Source of the DNA: CAVTWH01 sp963850915
GTDB lineage: Bacteria > Actinomycetota > Actinomycetes > Mycobacteriales > Micromonosporaceae
Direction of reading: 5' to 3'
DNA length: 64,000 nucleotides
NCBI GenBank assembly: GCA_963850915.1
Contig: CAWKND010000012.1
Span: forward strand, 186,001-250,000
A program made the position numbers and the translations under genes. Positions 19,854 through 27,851 of the stretch are shown here, piece after piece. The notes beneath the pieces are model-generated. The model was not told the DNA's origin. It saw only the letters and a program-made list of their open reading frames with translations, and did no database searches. Every line of letters begins with the position of its first letter. Position 1 is the stretch's first letter.

Positions 19854-20186
19854 GAGATATCTTCGCGCGCTACCCGCAGTGTTCTACGGGCATCACGTTG
19901 TGACAAGCATGCCTGAATCGAACCAACACGTCGAGTGGGTCCGGCTTGGAGTAGCGCCAATTGCATCGCGGGCCGTAGATGGACGGCTGCCTGCGCGTGG
20001 GCGACGTTCACGCACGTTACTCCGCGTGAGGTACCAGGCCAAGCCCCTGTCAACCATGCCAGGCACTGTTCTGTCCGTCTGGACTACGGGGGTACGGCCG
20101 GCAGGATGCGGGGTACGGCCGGCAGGATGCGGGGGTACGGCCGGCAGGACGCACGGTTCCGGCCGATCCGGCTAGAGTGGCTTGCC
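19854..20186 (+). other. Leader region of the HAD phosphatase gene, no gene seen
   Basis: No credible open frame. The right end has three copies of a repeat and a TAGAGT hexamer at 20173-20178, 8 bases before the GTG at 20187, consistent with a -10 element of a leaderless message. Confidence 0.45.
20091..20156. repeat. Three copies of a 21-23 bp repeat upstream of the HAD gene
   Basis: The core GGTACGGCCGGCAGGATGCG occurs at 20091 and 20112, and a variant (GGACGCACGG ending) begins near 20134. Spacing differs by one to two G residues. The array ends about 20 bases before the likely -10 element. Confidence 0.85.
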
Positions 20187-20993
20187 GTGGGGCGCAGCGC
20201 TGCCTTCTTCGATCTGGATAAGACCGTCATCGCCAAGTCCAGTGCCTTGGCCTTCGGGCGGCCGTTCTATCGTGATGGGCTGATAACACGGCGTGACCTT
20301 GTCAAGGGGGCATACGCCCAGCTCGCCTTCAAGCTCGGTGGCCGGGCCGACGAGCAGTCGATGGTGCGCATCCGCGACTACCTGGCCGAACTGGTCACCG
20401 GGTGGCGGGTCGAGCAGGTCAACCAGATCGTCGCGGAGACACTGCACGAACTGATCAACCCATATGTGTACGCCGAGGCAGCCACCCTGATCGAGGAGCA
20501 CCAGGCGGCCGGCCGGGACGTCGTACTCGTCTCCGCCTCCGGCGAGGAGATGGTGCGCCCCATCGGCGAGCTGCTCGGCGTCACCGACATCATCGCCACC
20601 CGCATGGTGGTGGAGGATGGCCGCTACTCGGGCACCATCGAGTTCTACGCCGCTGGCGCCGCCAAGCTCCACGCCGTCCAGGAGCTCGCCGCGTTGCGCG
20701 GGTACGACCTCGACGACTGCTACGCCTACTCCGACTCGGGGACAGACGCTCCGCTCCTGGAAGCAGTCGGGCACCCCACGGCGGTCAACCCCGACCGGGG
20801 ACTGCGCCGCGTCGCGGTCGAACGGGGCTGGCCGATGCTGGAGTTCCGGGACCCGGTACCTCTCGGTCGGCGGCTGCGCGCCCGGCCTGCGGTACCCGTC
20901 GGGGCGGCGGTTGTCGTCTTCGGGATCGGTGTCGCTCTGGGCGTGCTGCTCTACAAGCGGCACCGGCGTGCCAAGCTCGCGGCACTCGCCTGA
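20187..20993 (+). CDS. HAD-IB family phosphatase with C-terminal membrane anchor
   Basis: A 268-aa protein with the HAD motif I FFDLDKTVI (about 7-15; nucleophile DxD), motif II in VVLVSASGEEM, and motif III/IV in YAYSDSGTDAPLLEAVG, as in SerB-like phosphatases. A membrane helix near the end (VGAAVVVFGIGVALGVLLYK) followed by a basic tail anchors it in the membrane. The M. tuberculosis homologue in this position is Rv3661. The substrate is not known; a role in division-site or septum biology is only suggested by this conserved neighbourhood. GTG 20187 is chosen because motif I starts seven codons later. Confidence 0.85.
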   Translation: MGRSAAFFDLDKTVIAKSSALAFGRPFYRDGLITRRDLVKGAYAQLAFKLGGRADEQSMVRIRDYLAELVTGWRVEQVNQIVAETLHELINPYVYAEAATLIEEHQAAGRDVVLVSASGEEMVRPIGELLGVTDIIATRMVVEDGRYSGTIEFYAAGAAKLHAVQELAALRGYDLDDCYAYSDSGTDAPLLEAVGHPTAVNPDRGLRRVAVERGWPMLEFRDPVPLGRRLRARPAVPVGAAVVVFGIGVALGVLLYKRHRRAKLAALA

Positions 20994-21365
20994 CCGGCCC
21001 TGAGCTGCGCAGTCACAGGTCTCCCAGGCGTGGTACGGCCTCACACAATCGGCTGGAGTGCTGGCGCGGCCGGGTGAATGGGCGTAGAAAAGAAGTGCGG
21101 AAGCCAGTTGATTTCCGTGTACGGCGACCGGGTACCCACGCGCGACCAGCCGCGCTCAGGCGAGTTGCGGCGGCGCCGCAAGGGCCGCTGACGACACTGT
21201 TAGGTGCACGCTTGCTAACCCGGTGACCCGTGCATGGCGGCGCTCCCTCGAGGGGCGCCGTCTTCTTGCTCCGCTGTCCGCCCGCCGACCCGCTTCGTAT
21301 GGGGCGGCGTACCGGCCCGGGTGTGCTCTATGGTGTCAGCCGCGGACCCCAAACTCGGAGCGGCG
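20994..21365 (+). other. Intergenic region between the HAD and PGYP-repeat genes
   Basis: This 372-base gap has no credible gene. It holds a terminator-like hairpin (21238-21267) and, just before the next ATG at 21366, a GGAG element. Nothing else recognisable was seen. Confidence 0.5.
21238..21267 (+). terminator. Probable intrinsic terminator
   Basis: CGGCGCTCC pairs with GGGGCGCCG (one G-T pair) around a short loop, followed by TCTTCTT. It lies about 245 bases after the HAD stop and before the next gene on the same strand. Confidence 0.55.
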
Positions 21366-22091
21366 ATGAACCTGGCACTCGGTACCCTCAACGGCGGCTT
21401 CGGCGACTTCGTCCTCACGCTGTACATCATCGGCGGACTGATGCTGGCGATCAGCTCGGTGTTCCCCGGAAACACGGCGGGCTCCCGGGCGATCCGCATC
21501 TCCATCGGCGCGGTCATCGTGCTGTGGGCCGGATACGTGCTGCTGTTCGGCGGCTGGATCATCATCAGCTGGTACGTGGCGCTGCTCCCGTTCATCCTGG
21601 CGATCCAGGGCATCGTGGCCGCGGTGAAGCGCCGCAAGACCCTGAACTCGCCGCCGCCGGTCTTCCCGTCGGGTCCCCCCGCTCCTTACGCCCAGTTCCC
21701 GCCGGCCGGGCCGGCGCAGTGGACGCCCCCCGGCATGCAGCCCTACCCCGCGCCGCAGCAGCCGGGCTACCCAGGGCCGCAGCCCGGCTACCCCGCGCCG
21801 CAGCAGCCGAGCTACCCGGGGCAGCCGGGCTACGCACCGCAGGGCCACGGCGCGGTCCCGCCGGGATACGGCGCACCAGCTCAGCCGGGCTACCCGGCCA
21901 CCGCCCAGCCGGGCTACCCGGCGCAGCCCGGCTACCCGGCGCAGCCCGGCTATCCCGGACAGCCCGGCTATCCCGCACAGCCCGGCTATCCCGCACAGCC
22001 GGCGCCGGCCGCGCAGCCGGCCCAGCCCAGCTACCCCGATTCCACCGGACAACCGGCCACCAGCCCGCAGTACCCGCAGCCGGGCGCCTAA
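21366..22091 (+). CDS. Two-helix membrane protein with PGYP repeat tail
   Basis: A 241-aa protein. Two membrane helices fill residues about 15-85, with a short loop. From about residue 100 onward the tail is Pro/Gln/Gly/Tyr-rich, with about ten PGYPAQ- or PGYPGQ-like repeats, presumably disordered. Such tails occur in actinobacterial membrane proteins and can bind other proteins or form low-complexity assemblies. ATG 21366 is preceded by GGAG at good spacing; a GTG 12 codons earlier is possible. No enzyme motif is visible. It converges with the Fic-like gene, leaving 21 bases between stops. Function unknown. Confidence 0.75.
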   Translation: MNLALGTLNGGFGDFVLTLYIIGGLMLAISSVFPGNTAGSRAIRISIGAVIVLWAGYVLLFGGWIIISWYVALLPFILAIQGIVAAVKRRKTLNSPPPVFPSGPPAPYAQFPPAGPAQWTPPGMQPYPAPQQPGYPGPQPGYPAPQQPSYPGQPGYAPQGHGAVPPGYGAPAQPGYPATAQPGYPAQPGYPAQPGYPGQPGYPAQPGYPAQPAPAAQPAQPSYPDSTGQPATSPQYPQPGA

Positions 22092-22112
22092 CCCACGACG
22101 AAGCAGGCAGGC

Positions 22113-22847
22113 TCAGGCGAGTACCTCGTCGCCGACGGTCACCGCTTCGGCGGCCGCCGCGCTGACGGCTGTGGCGTAGTGCCGGAACCAGGAGCGCAGC
22201 CCGTCGGGGGTACCGGTCGCGTAGGCGCCGAGTGCGCCGACGTACTCGGGCTCGCGGGCCAGGTGCCCCAACTCGGGTGCGATCAGGCCACGCGGATCCA
22301 GCCCGCCGGCCACCAGCGTGAGGCGCGCCGCCGCGCGGGCGAGTACCCCGTTCGGCCCCGCGAAAGCGCGCAGCGTAGCCAACTCCGCGTGTACCACGGC
22401 CGCCACCAGCAGTACCGGCGTCCCGTCGGTACGGGTCAGCAGGTCGAAGAGCGCGCCGAGCCGGGGCGCTGTCGCGGGGTCCTGTGGCCGCCCCAGGTCA
22501 GCGGCGGCCACGCAGTCGCGCGCACTGAGTACGTGCACCCGGGCGAGTACCTGCCTGGGTACCTTGCGCCACAAGGTGGCCAGCCCGTCCAGTTCCTGGC
22601 TGACCCGCAGCGCCCCCTGCACCACCGGATCGGTGACCGTACCCGCCCGTACGTCGTCCAGCGGGTACCCGTGCCCCTCCAGCGCCGCGCTCGCGGTCGC
22701 CGCGCGCAGCCCGATCTCGGCAGCCACCCGGCCACCGGAGCGACGCAGGGCCGGATGGCGCAGTGCCCCGTCGACGGAGGTACGCGCGTCGGTCAGCGCG
22801 TCCCGTACATCGGCGAGCTCCAGCAGCGGGGCCAGCGGATCGGTCAT
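22113..22847 (-). CDS. Fic-fold protein with degenerate active site
   Basis: A 244-aa all-helical protein. SAALEG at residues 53-58 resembles the inhibitory (S/T)xxxE(G/N) motif of Fic proteins. The region where Fic AMP-transferases have HPFx(D/E)GNGRxxR reads RAFAGPNGVLAR (160-171): the histidine, the acidic residue and the first arginine are gone, while the FxxGPNG-like shape remains. It probably does not modify proteins by AMPylation. Homologues near acs in actinobacteria are often labelled oxidoreductase or Fic family. ATG 22847 is used; GTG 22853 is an alternative. It is divergent from acs. Confidence 0.6.
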   Translation of the reverse strand: MTDPLAPLLELADVRDALTDARTSVDGALRHPALRRSGGRVAAEIGLRAATASAALEGHGYPLDDVRAGTVTDPVVQGALRVSQELDGLATLWRKVPRQVLARVHVLSARDCVAAADLGRPQDPATAPRLGALFDLLTRTDGTPVLLVAAVVHAELATLRAFAGPNGVLARAAARLTLVAGGLDPRGLIAPELGHLAREPEYVGALGAYATGTPDGLRSWFRHYATAVSAAAAEAVTVGDEVLA

Positions 22848-23146
22848 GGTGACACAGAGTAGCCAGTGTCGGGTGTGGTTCGCTGGCGAGGGCCGACATT
22901 GCACAAATCTGCGCGTACCGTGCGTGGGGCTGTTCGTAACGGGCCAGAAACGGCAAGATATGAGCGTGAGCCGCCAGCGGGCGCCGCCCCACGGTCGTTC
23001 GGCGCCGGGCGGTCCGGGTCGGGTCGCAACCCCGGTGCAACGTGACTAGCCTGCAGAGTCAGATGAAGGCGGCAGTCTGGCACGCGCCGGCAACAAGCAA
23101 AGCCAGTACCAAGCAGAGCCGGTACCAAGTCGAGGGAGTACACCCG
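22848..23146. other. Divergent promoter region, Fic-like gene / acs
   Basis: This 299-base gap serves both divergent genes. On the plus strand a TAGCCT hexamer near 23046-23051 may be the acs -10 element, leaving a leader of about 95 bases; the -35 match is weak. No gene was recognised. Confidence 0.4.
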
Positions 23147-25102
23147 ATGAGCGAAACGTTGGAGAACCTGCTCAAGGAGAACCGGCGGTTCGAACCCCCC
23201 ACCGCCCTTGCCGCCGCGGCCAACGTCAAGGCCGACGCCTACGAGCAGGCGACCGACGACCGGCTGGGCTTCTGGGAGCAGCAGGCCCGCCGGCTGAGCT
23301 GGGCCAAGGAGTGGAGCCAGACGCTGGACTGGAGCAACCCGCCGTTCGCCAAGTGGTTCGTCGGCGGTGAGCTGAACATCGCCTACAACTGCCTCGACCG
23401 GCACCTGGAGGCCGGCCTGGGCGACCGGGTCGCGATCCACTGGGAGGGCGAGCCCGGCGACACCCGCACCATCACCTACGCCGACCTGCACGCGAGCGTC
23501 TGCCAGGCGGCGAACACGCTCACCGACCTCGGCGTCACCGCCGGTGACCGGGTGGCCATCTACCTGCCGATGATCCCCGAGGCGGCGGTCGCCATGCTGG
23601 CCTGCGCGCGGATCGGCGCCACGCACAGCGTCGTCTTCGGCGGCTTCTCGGTGGACGCCCTCGCCGGCCGGATCGAGGACGCCAGCGCCAAGGTCGTGAT
23701 CACCGCCGACGGCGGGTACCGGCGCGGCAACCCGAGCCCGCTGAAGCCGACCGTGGACGCCAGTGTCGCGCGCTGTCCGAGCGTTGAGCATGTGCTGGTG
23801 GTACGCCGGACGGGGCAGCAGGTCGACTGGGACGACAGCCACGACCTGTGGTGGCACGAGACGGTCGAACAGGCCAGCACCGAGCACACCGCGCAGCCGT
23901 TCGACAGCGAGCACCCGCTGTTCATCCTCTACACCAGTGGTACGACCGCGAAGCCCAAGGGCATCCTGCACACCACCGGCGGGTACCTCACGCAGGCGTC
24001 GTACACCCAGTGGGCGGTCTTCGACCTGAAGGCCGAGACCGACGTCTACTGGTGCACCGCCGACATCGGCTGGGTCACCGGACACAGCTACATCGTCTAC
24101 GGGCCGCTCTCCAACGGCGCCACCCAGATCATGTACGAGGGCACCCCGGACACCCCGGACAAGGGCCGGTTCTGGGACATCGTGCAGCGCTACGGCGTCA
24201 CCATCCTGTACACAGCGCCCACCCTGATCCGCACCATGATGAAGTGGGGCGACGACATTCCGGCCGGGTACGACCTGTCCAGCCTGCGACTGCTGGGCAG
24301 CGTCGGCGAGCCGATCAACCCCGAGGCGTGGATCTGGTACCGGCAGAACATCGGCGCCGGTACCACCCCCGTGGTGGACACCTGGTGGCAGACCGAGACC
24401 GGGGCGATGATGATCTCCCCGCTGCCCGGCGTGACCGCGTGCAAGCCCGGTTCGGCGATGCGCCCACTCCCCGGCATCTCCGCTGACGTGGTCGACGACA
24501 CCGGCGCTTCGGTACCCAACGGTGGCGGCGGCTACCTCGTGCTCCGCGAGCCCTGGCCCAGCATGCTGCGTACCATCTGGGGCGACGACCAGCGCTTCAT
24601 CGAGACCTACTGGTCCCGCTTCGACGGCATGTACTTCGCCGGTGACGGCGCGAAGCGCGACGACGACGGCGACCTCTGGCTGCTCGGCCGGGTCGACGAC
24701 GTCATGCTCATCTCCGGCCACAACATCTCCACTACCGAGGTGGAGTCGGCGCTGGTCAGCCACCCGAAGGTGGCCGAGAGCGCGGTGGTCGGCGCGACCG
24801 ACCCGACCACCGGCCAGGCGATCGTCGCGTTCGTGATCCTGCGCGGTACCGCCGACGCCAGCGAGGAGCTCGTCCAGGAGCTGCGCAACCACGTGGCCTC
24901 CTCGCTCGGCCCGATCGCCAAGCCGCGCCAGATCATGCTGGTCCAGGAGCTGCCGAAGACCCGCTCGGGCAAGATCATGCGGCGGCTGCTGCGGGACGTC
25001 GCGGAGAACCGCTCGCTCGGCGACGTGACCACGCTGCAGGACTCCACGGTGATGGAGTTGATCTCGAAGGGCATGCAGACCGGCAAGTCCGACGAGGACT
25101 GA
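23147..25102 (+). CDS. acs: Acetyl-CoA synthetase (AMP-forming)
   Basis: This 651-aa enzyme activates acetate to acetyl-CoA through acetyl-AMP. The nucleotide-binding loop reads LYTSGTTAKPKGILHTTGGY, the core motif TWWQTETGA is intact, and the C-terminal motif KTRSGKIMRRLLR contains the lysine that is controlled by acetylation in this family. Length is standard (about 650). The ATG at 23147 follows GAGGGAG; an in-frame GTG 35 codons upstream adds sequence not typical of the family. A strong terminator follows at once, so it is transcribed alone. M. tuberculosis has acs (Rv3667) in the same wider neighbourhood. Confidence 0.96.
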   Translation: MSETLENLLKENRRFEPPTALAAAANVKADAYEQATDDRLGFWEQQARRLSWAKEWSQTLDWSNPPFAKWFVGGELNIAYNCLDRHLEAGLGDRVAIHWEGEPGDTRTITYADLHASVCQAANTLTDLGVTAGDRVAIYLPMIPEAAVAMLACARIGATHSVVFGGFSVDALAGRIEDASAKVVITADGGYRRGNPSPLKPTVDASVARCPSVEHVLVVRRTGQQVDWDDSHDLWWHETVEQASTEHTAQPFDSEHPLFILYTSGTTAKPKGILHTTGGYLTQASYTQWAVFDLKAETDVYWCTADIGWVTGHSYIVYGPLSNGATQIMYEGTPDTPDKGRFWDIVQRYGVTILYTAPTLIRTMMKWGDDIPAGYDLSSLRLLGSVGEPINPEAWIWYRQNIGAGTTPVVDTWWQTETGAMMISPLPGVTACKPGSAMRPLPGISADVVDDTGASVPNGGGGYLVLREPWPSMLRTIWGDDQRFIETYWSRFDGMYFAGDGAKRDDDGDLWLLGRVDDVMLISGHNISTTEVESALVSHPKVAESAVVGATDPTTGQAIVAFVILRGTADASEELVQELRNHVASSLGPIAKPRQIMLVQELPKTRSGKIMRRLLRDVAENRSLGDVTTLQDSTVMELISKGMQTGKSDED

Positions 25103-25127
25103 CACGACGTAACTACACGCTGTCGAC

Positions 25128-25158
25128 AGGGGCGCTCCTCGATGTGAGGAGCGCCCCT
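25128..25158 (+). terminator. Terminator of acs
   Basis: A perfect 13-bp stem (AGGGGCGCTCCTC at 25128-25140 with 25146-25158, 5-base loop GATGT) lies 26 bases after the acs stop. A T-poor tail follows, as is common in actinobacteria. Confidence 0.85.
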
Positions 25159-25259
25159 CGACGTTCCCCTACATCGACATAGTGCGTTAGCTGTGCGTAC
25201 GGCTGAGCATGGTTCAGTCGGTTCGGATACCCCACAGATCCGTACCCCGGGAGGCGTTC

Positions 25260-27044
25260 GTGCAACACCCGTTCGCGCAATTCCGTCTACGCAGCAGATG
25301 GGCGGCGCTGGCCGCTGTCGGCCTCACCTCGGCGCTCGTCGTCGCGATGGCCGGCCCAGCCAGTGCCGCCACACCGTCCACAGTGGACGTTCAGGTACTG
25401 GCCTTCAACGACTTCCACGGCAACCTGCAGCCCCCGTCCGGCTCGTCCGGCTCGATCACCACGGCCGGCCCGAACGGCACCACCGTGGCCGTACCGGCCG
25501 GCGGGGTGGAATATCTCGCGACGCACCTGAAGAACGCCCGGGTCGGGCACCCGAACACGATCACGGTCGCCGCCGGTGACCTGGTGGGTGCCAGTCCGCT
25601 GCTGTCGGCTGCGTTCCACGACGAGCCGACCATCCTGGCGATGAACAACCTCGGGCTCTCCCTCTCCAGCGTGGGCAACCACGAGTTCGACGAGGGCAAA
25701 GCGGAGCTGAAGCGGCTGCAGTACGGCGGCTGCCGTACCGACGACGGCTGTTACGACCCGAGCGCGCCCTTCCGTGGCGCGAACTTCAACTACCTGGCCG
25801 GCAACGTGATCGACAACAGTACGCACCTGCCGCTGCTGCCGCCGTTCTGGATCAAGAACATCGGCGGCGCCACCGTCGGCTTCATCGGCCTCGGGCTGGA
25901 GAGCACGCCGGACATCGTCACCGCCTCCGGCGTCGCCGGCCTGACCTTCCAGAAGGAGGTCGCCACCGCCAACTTCTACGCCAAGCTGCTCACCCTGCTG
26001 GGCGTGAAGGCGATCGTGCTGATGGTCCACGACGGCGGCGACACGGCCAGCCCGATCTACAACTACGACTGCAACGCGGGCGGTCCGGGTACCGGCCTCT
26101 CCGGCGACTTCGTCAACGTCGCCAAGGCCGTGGACCCGCGGATCGACATGATCGTCAGCGGGCACACGCACACCTCGTACGTGTGCAACATCCCCGACCC
26201 GTCGGGGCAGCCGCGCATGGTGACCAGCGCGTCCTCGTTCGGCCGGCTGTACACCGAGATCAACTTCAAGTACGACAAGAAGACCCACGACGTGGTACGC
26301 CCGTCGGTGACCGCGGTGAACCACATCGTCACCCGGGACGTGGCACCCGACCCGGCCGAGACAGCGCTGATCGCCAAGTACCAGACGCTCATCGGTCCGG
26401 TGGCCAACAAGCCGGTCGGCTACATCTCGGCCGACATCCTCGGCCGGGGTGCGACCGTGCCGGAGATGCCGCTCGGTGACCTGATCGCCGACGCCCAGCT
26501 CGCGGCGACCAGCAGCGCCGCCACCGGCGGTGCCGTCCTCGGCATCACCAACTCGGGTGGGGTACGCGCCGACCTGGTCTACGCGCAGAGTGCCGGCGAG
26601 GGCGACGGCGTGGTCACCTACGCGGACGCGTTCACCGTGCAGCCGTTCAACAACTACCTGACCACAGTGGATATCACCGGGGCGCAGTTGGTGACGCTGC
26701 TGCAGGAGCAGTACTCCGGGGCGAACGCGACCACCGCCAAGGTGCTGCAGATCTCCGCAGGCCTGCGGTACACCACGGACAACTCGAAGACCGGGGCGGA
26801 CAAGATCGTGGTCAGCTCGATCACGGTCGGCGGTGCGCCGCTCGACCAGAGTGCCACCTACCGGATCACCGTGAACAACTTCCTGGCCGGCGGCGGGGAC
26901 GGCTTCCCCGTCCTTCTCCAGGCCACCAACCCGCTGGTCGGGGAGTTGGACATCGACGCCTTCACGCAGTACCTGACGGCCAACTCGACACCGGCGACGC
27001 CGATCGCGCCGCCGGCGGCCAACCGGATCACGTTCATCAACTAA
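25260..27044 (+). CDS. Secreted 5'-nucleotidase / metallophosphatase (UshA-like)
   Basis: The 594-aa protein begins with a signal peptide (basic start, hydrophobic core, ending ASAATP near residue 40). The calcineurin-like metallophosphatase domain has NDFHGN, GNHEFD and GHTHTS, which bind two metal ions. The second domain is 5_nucleotid_C, with NSGGVRADL for substrate binding and an NNFLAGGGDGF segment. It should hydrolyse extracellular nucleotides to supply nucleosides and phosphate. No membrane anchor or sorting signal is seen, so it is probably released. GTG 25260 follows GGGAGG; the longer in-frame start adds residues before the signal peptide. A terminator follows. Confidence 0.9.
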   Translation: MQHPFAQFRLRSRWAALAAVGLTSALVVAMAGPASAATPSTVDVQVLAFNDFHGNLQPPSGSSGSITTAGPNGTTVAVPAGGVEYLATHLKNARVGHPNTITVAAGDLVGASPLLSAAFHDEPTILAMNNLGLSLSSVGNHEFDEGKAELKRLQYGGCRTDDGCYDPSAPFRGANFNYLAGNVIDNSTHLPLLPPFWIKNIGGATVGFIGLGLESTPDIVTASGVAGLTFQKEVATANFYAKLLTLLGVKAIVLMVHDGGDTASPIYNYDCNAGGPGTGLSGDFVNVAKAVDPRIDMIVSGHTHTSYVCNIPDPSGQPRMVTSASSFGRLYTEINFKYDKKTHDVVRPSVTAVNHIVTRDVAPDPAETALIAKYQTLIGPVANKPVGYISADILGRGATVPEMPLGDLIADAQLAATSSAATGGAVLGITNSGGVRADLVYAQSAGEGDGVVTYADAFTVQPFNNYLTTVDITGAQLVTLLQEQYSGANATTAKVLQISAGLRYTTDNSKTGADKIVVSSITVGGAPLDQSATYRITVNNFLAGGGDGFPVLLQATNPLVGELDIDAFTQYLTANSTPATPIAPPAANRITFIN

Positions 27045-27055
27045 ACGATCATCTG

Positions 27056-27093
27056 GTACCCGCGCGGGTGTCCCCGGACGCCCGCGCGGGTAC
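27056..27093 (+). terminator. Terminator of the 5'-nucleotidase gene
   Basis: A perfect 13-bp inverted repeat, GTACCCGCGCGGG (27056-27068) with 27081-27093, and a 12-base loop, begin 12 bases after the stop codon. Confidence 0.85.
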
Positions 27094-27195
27094 GCCGCGC
27101 CCGGTGTGCTCCGCTGCCGGTGTGCTCCGCTGCCGGGGTCAGTGGGTACGGCTAGCGTGGCCGGGCATGAGAGCCAACGCGGGCGAGGAGCGATC

Positions 27196-27756
27196 ATGAC
27201 GACCCTGGAGAACCGGCCGAACACCGCGGTCCTGGTCATCGACGTGCAGAACGGCGTCGTCTCGGAGGCGCACGAGCGGGACGCGGTGGTGGCGAACATC
27301 GGCAGCCTGGTCGGGAAGGCGCGCCAGCACGAGATCCCCGTGGTCTGGATCCAGCAGACCGACGAGCGACTCGTACGCGGCAGCGACGACTGGCAGATCG
27401 TGCCCGAGCTGGCTCCGGGCGACGCGGAGCCCCTGGTCGAGAAGGGCTACGCCGACTCCTTCGAGGACACCGACCTCGAGACGGTACTGGCCGGCCTCGG
27501 TGTCGGCCGGCTCGTTGTCTCGGGCGCGCAGACCGACGAGTGCATCCGCTCGACCCTGCACGGGGCGATCGTCCGGGGCTACGACACCACACTGGTCAGC
27601 GACGCACACACCACGGAGGACCTGTCCGAGTGGGGCGCGCCGACGCCGGACCTGGTGATCGCACACACCAACCTCTACTGGAAAAACCACGCCGCACCGG
27701 GGCGGACAGCCGGGACGGTCGAGACCGCCGAGGTCGACTTCGGTAGCGCGACCTGA
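27196..27756 (+). CDS. Isochorismatase-family cysteine hydrolase
   Basis: A 186-aa protein with the catalytic triad of the family: Asp16 in VIDVQNG, Lys83 in VEKGYADSF and Cys116 in SGAQTDECIRST. Members cleave isochorismate, nicotinamide, carbamoyl compounds or related amides; the closest activity cannot be fixed from sequence. ATG 27196 follows GAGGAG at good spacing. Length is normal. The last codons and stop (GCG ACC TGA) form the first unit of a 16-bp tandem repeat. It converges with a ROK regulator. Confidence 0.87.
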   Translation: MTTLENRPNTAVLVIDVQNGVVSEAHERDAVVANIGSLVGKARQHEIPVVWIQQTDERLVRGSDDWQIVPELAPGDAEPLVEKGYADSFEDTDLETVLAGLGVGRLVVSGAQTDECIRSTLHGAIVRGYDTTLVSDAHTTEDLSEWGAPTPDLVIAHTNLYWKNHAAPGRTAGTVETAEVDFGSAT

Positions 27757-27804
27757 CCGAAGCGCGACCTGACCGAAGCGCGACCTGACCGAAGCGCGAC
27801 CTGA
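27745..27804 (+). repeat. 16-bp tandem repeat overlapping a stop codon
   Basis: AGCGCGACCTGACCGA occurs at 27745-27760, 27761-27776 and 27777-27792, with a diverged fourth copy to about 27808. The first copy contains the stop codon of the hydrolase gene. Confidence 0.93.
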
Positions 27805-27851
27805 ACCGGCGGGACCTGCGCTGGGCCTGCGGCTTGCGCTGGGCGGCCCGG

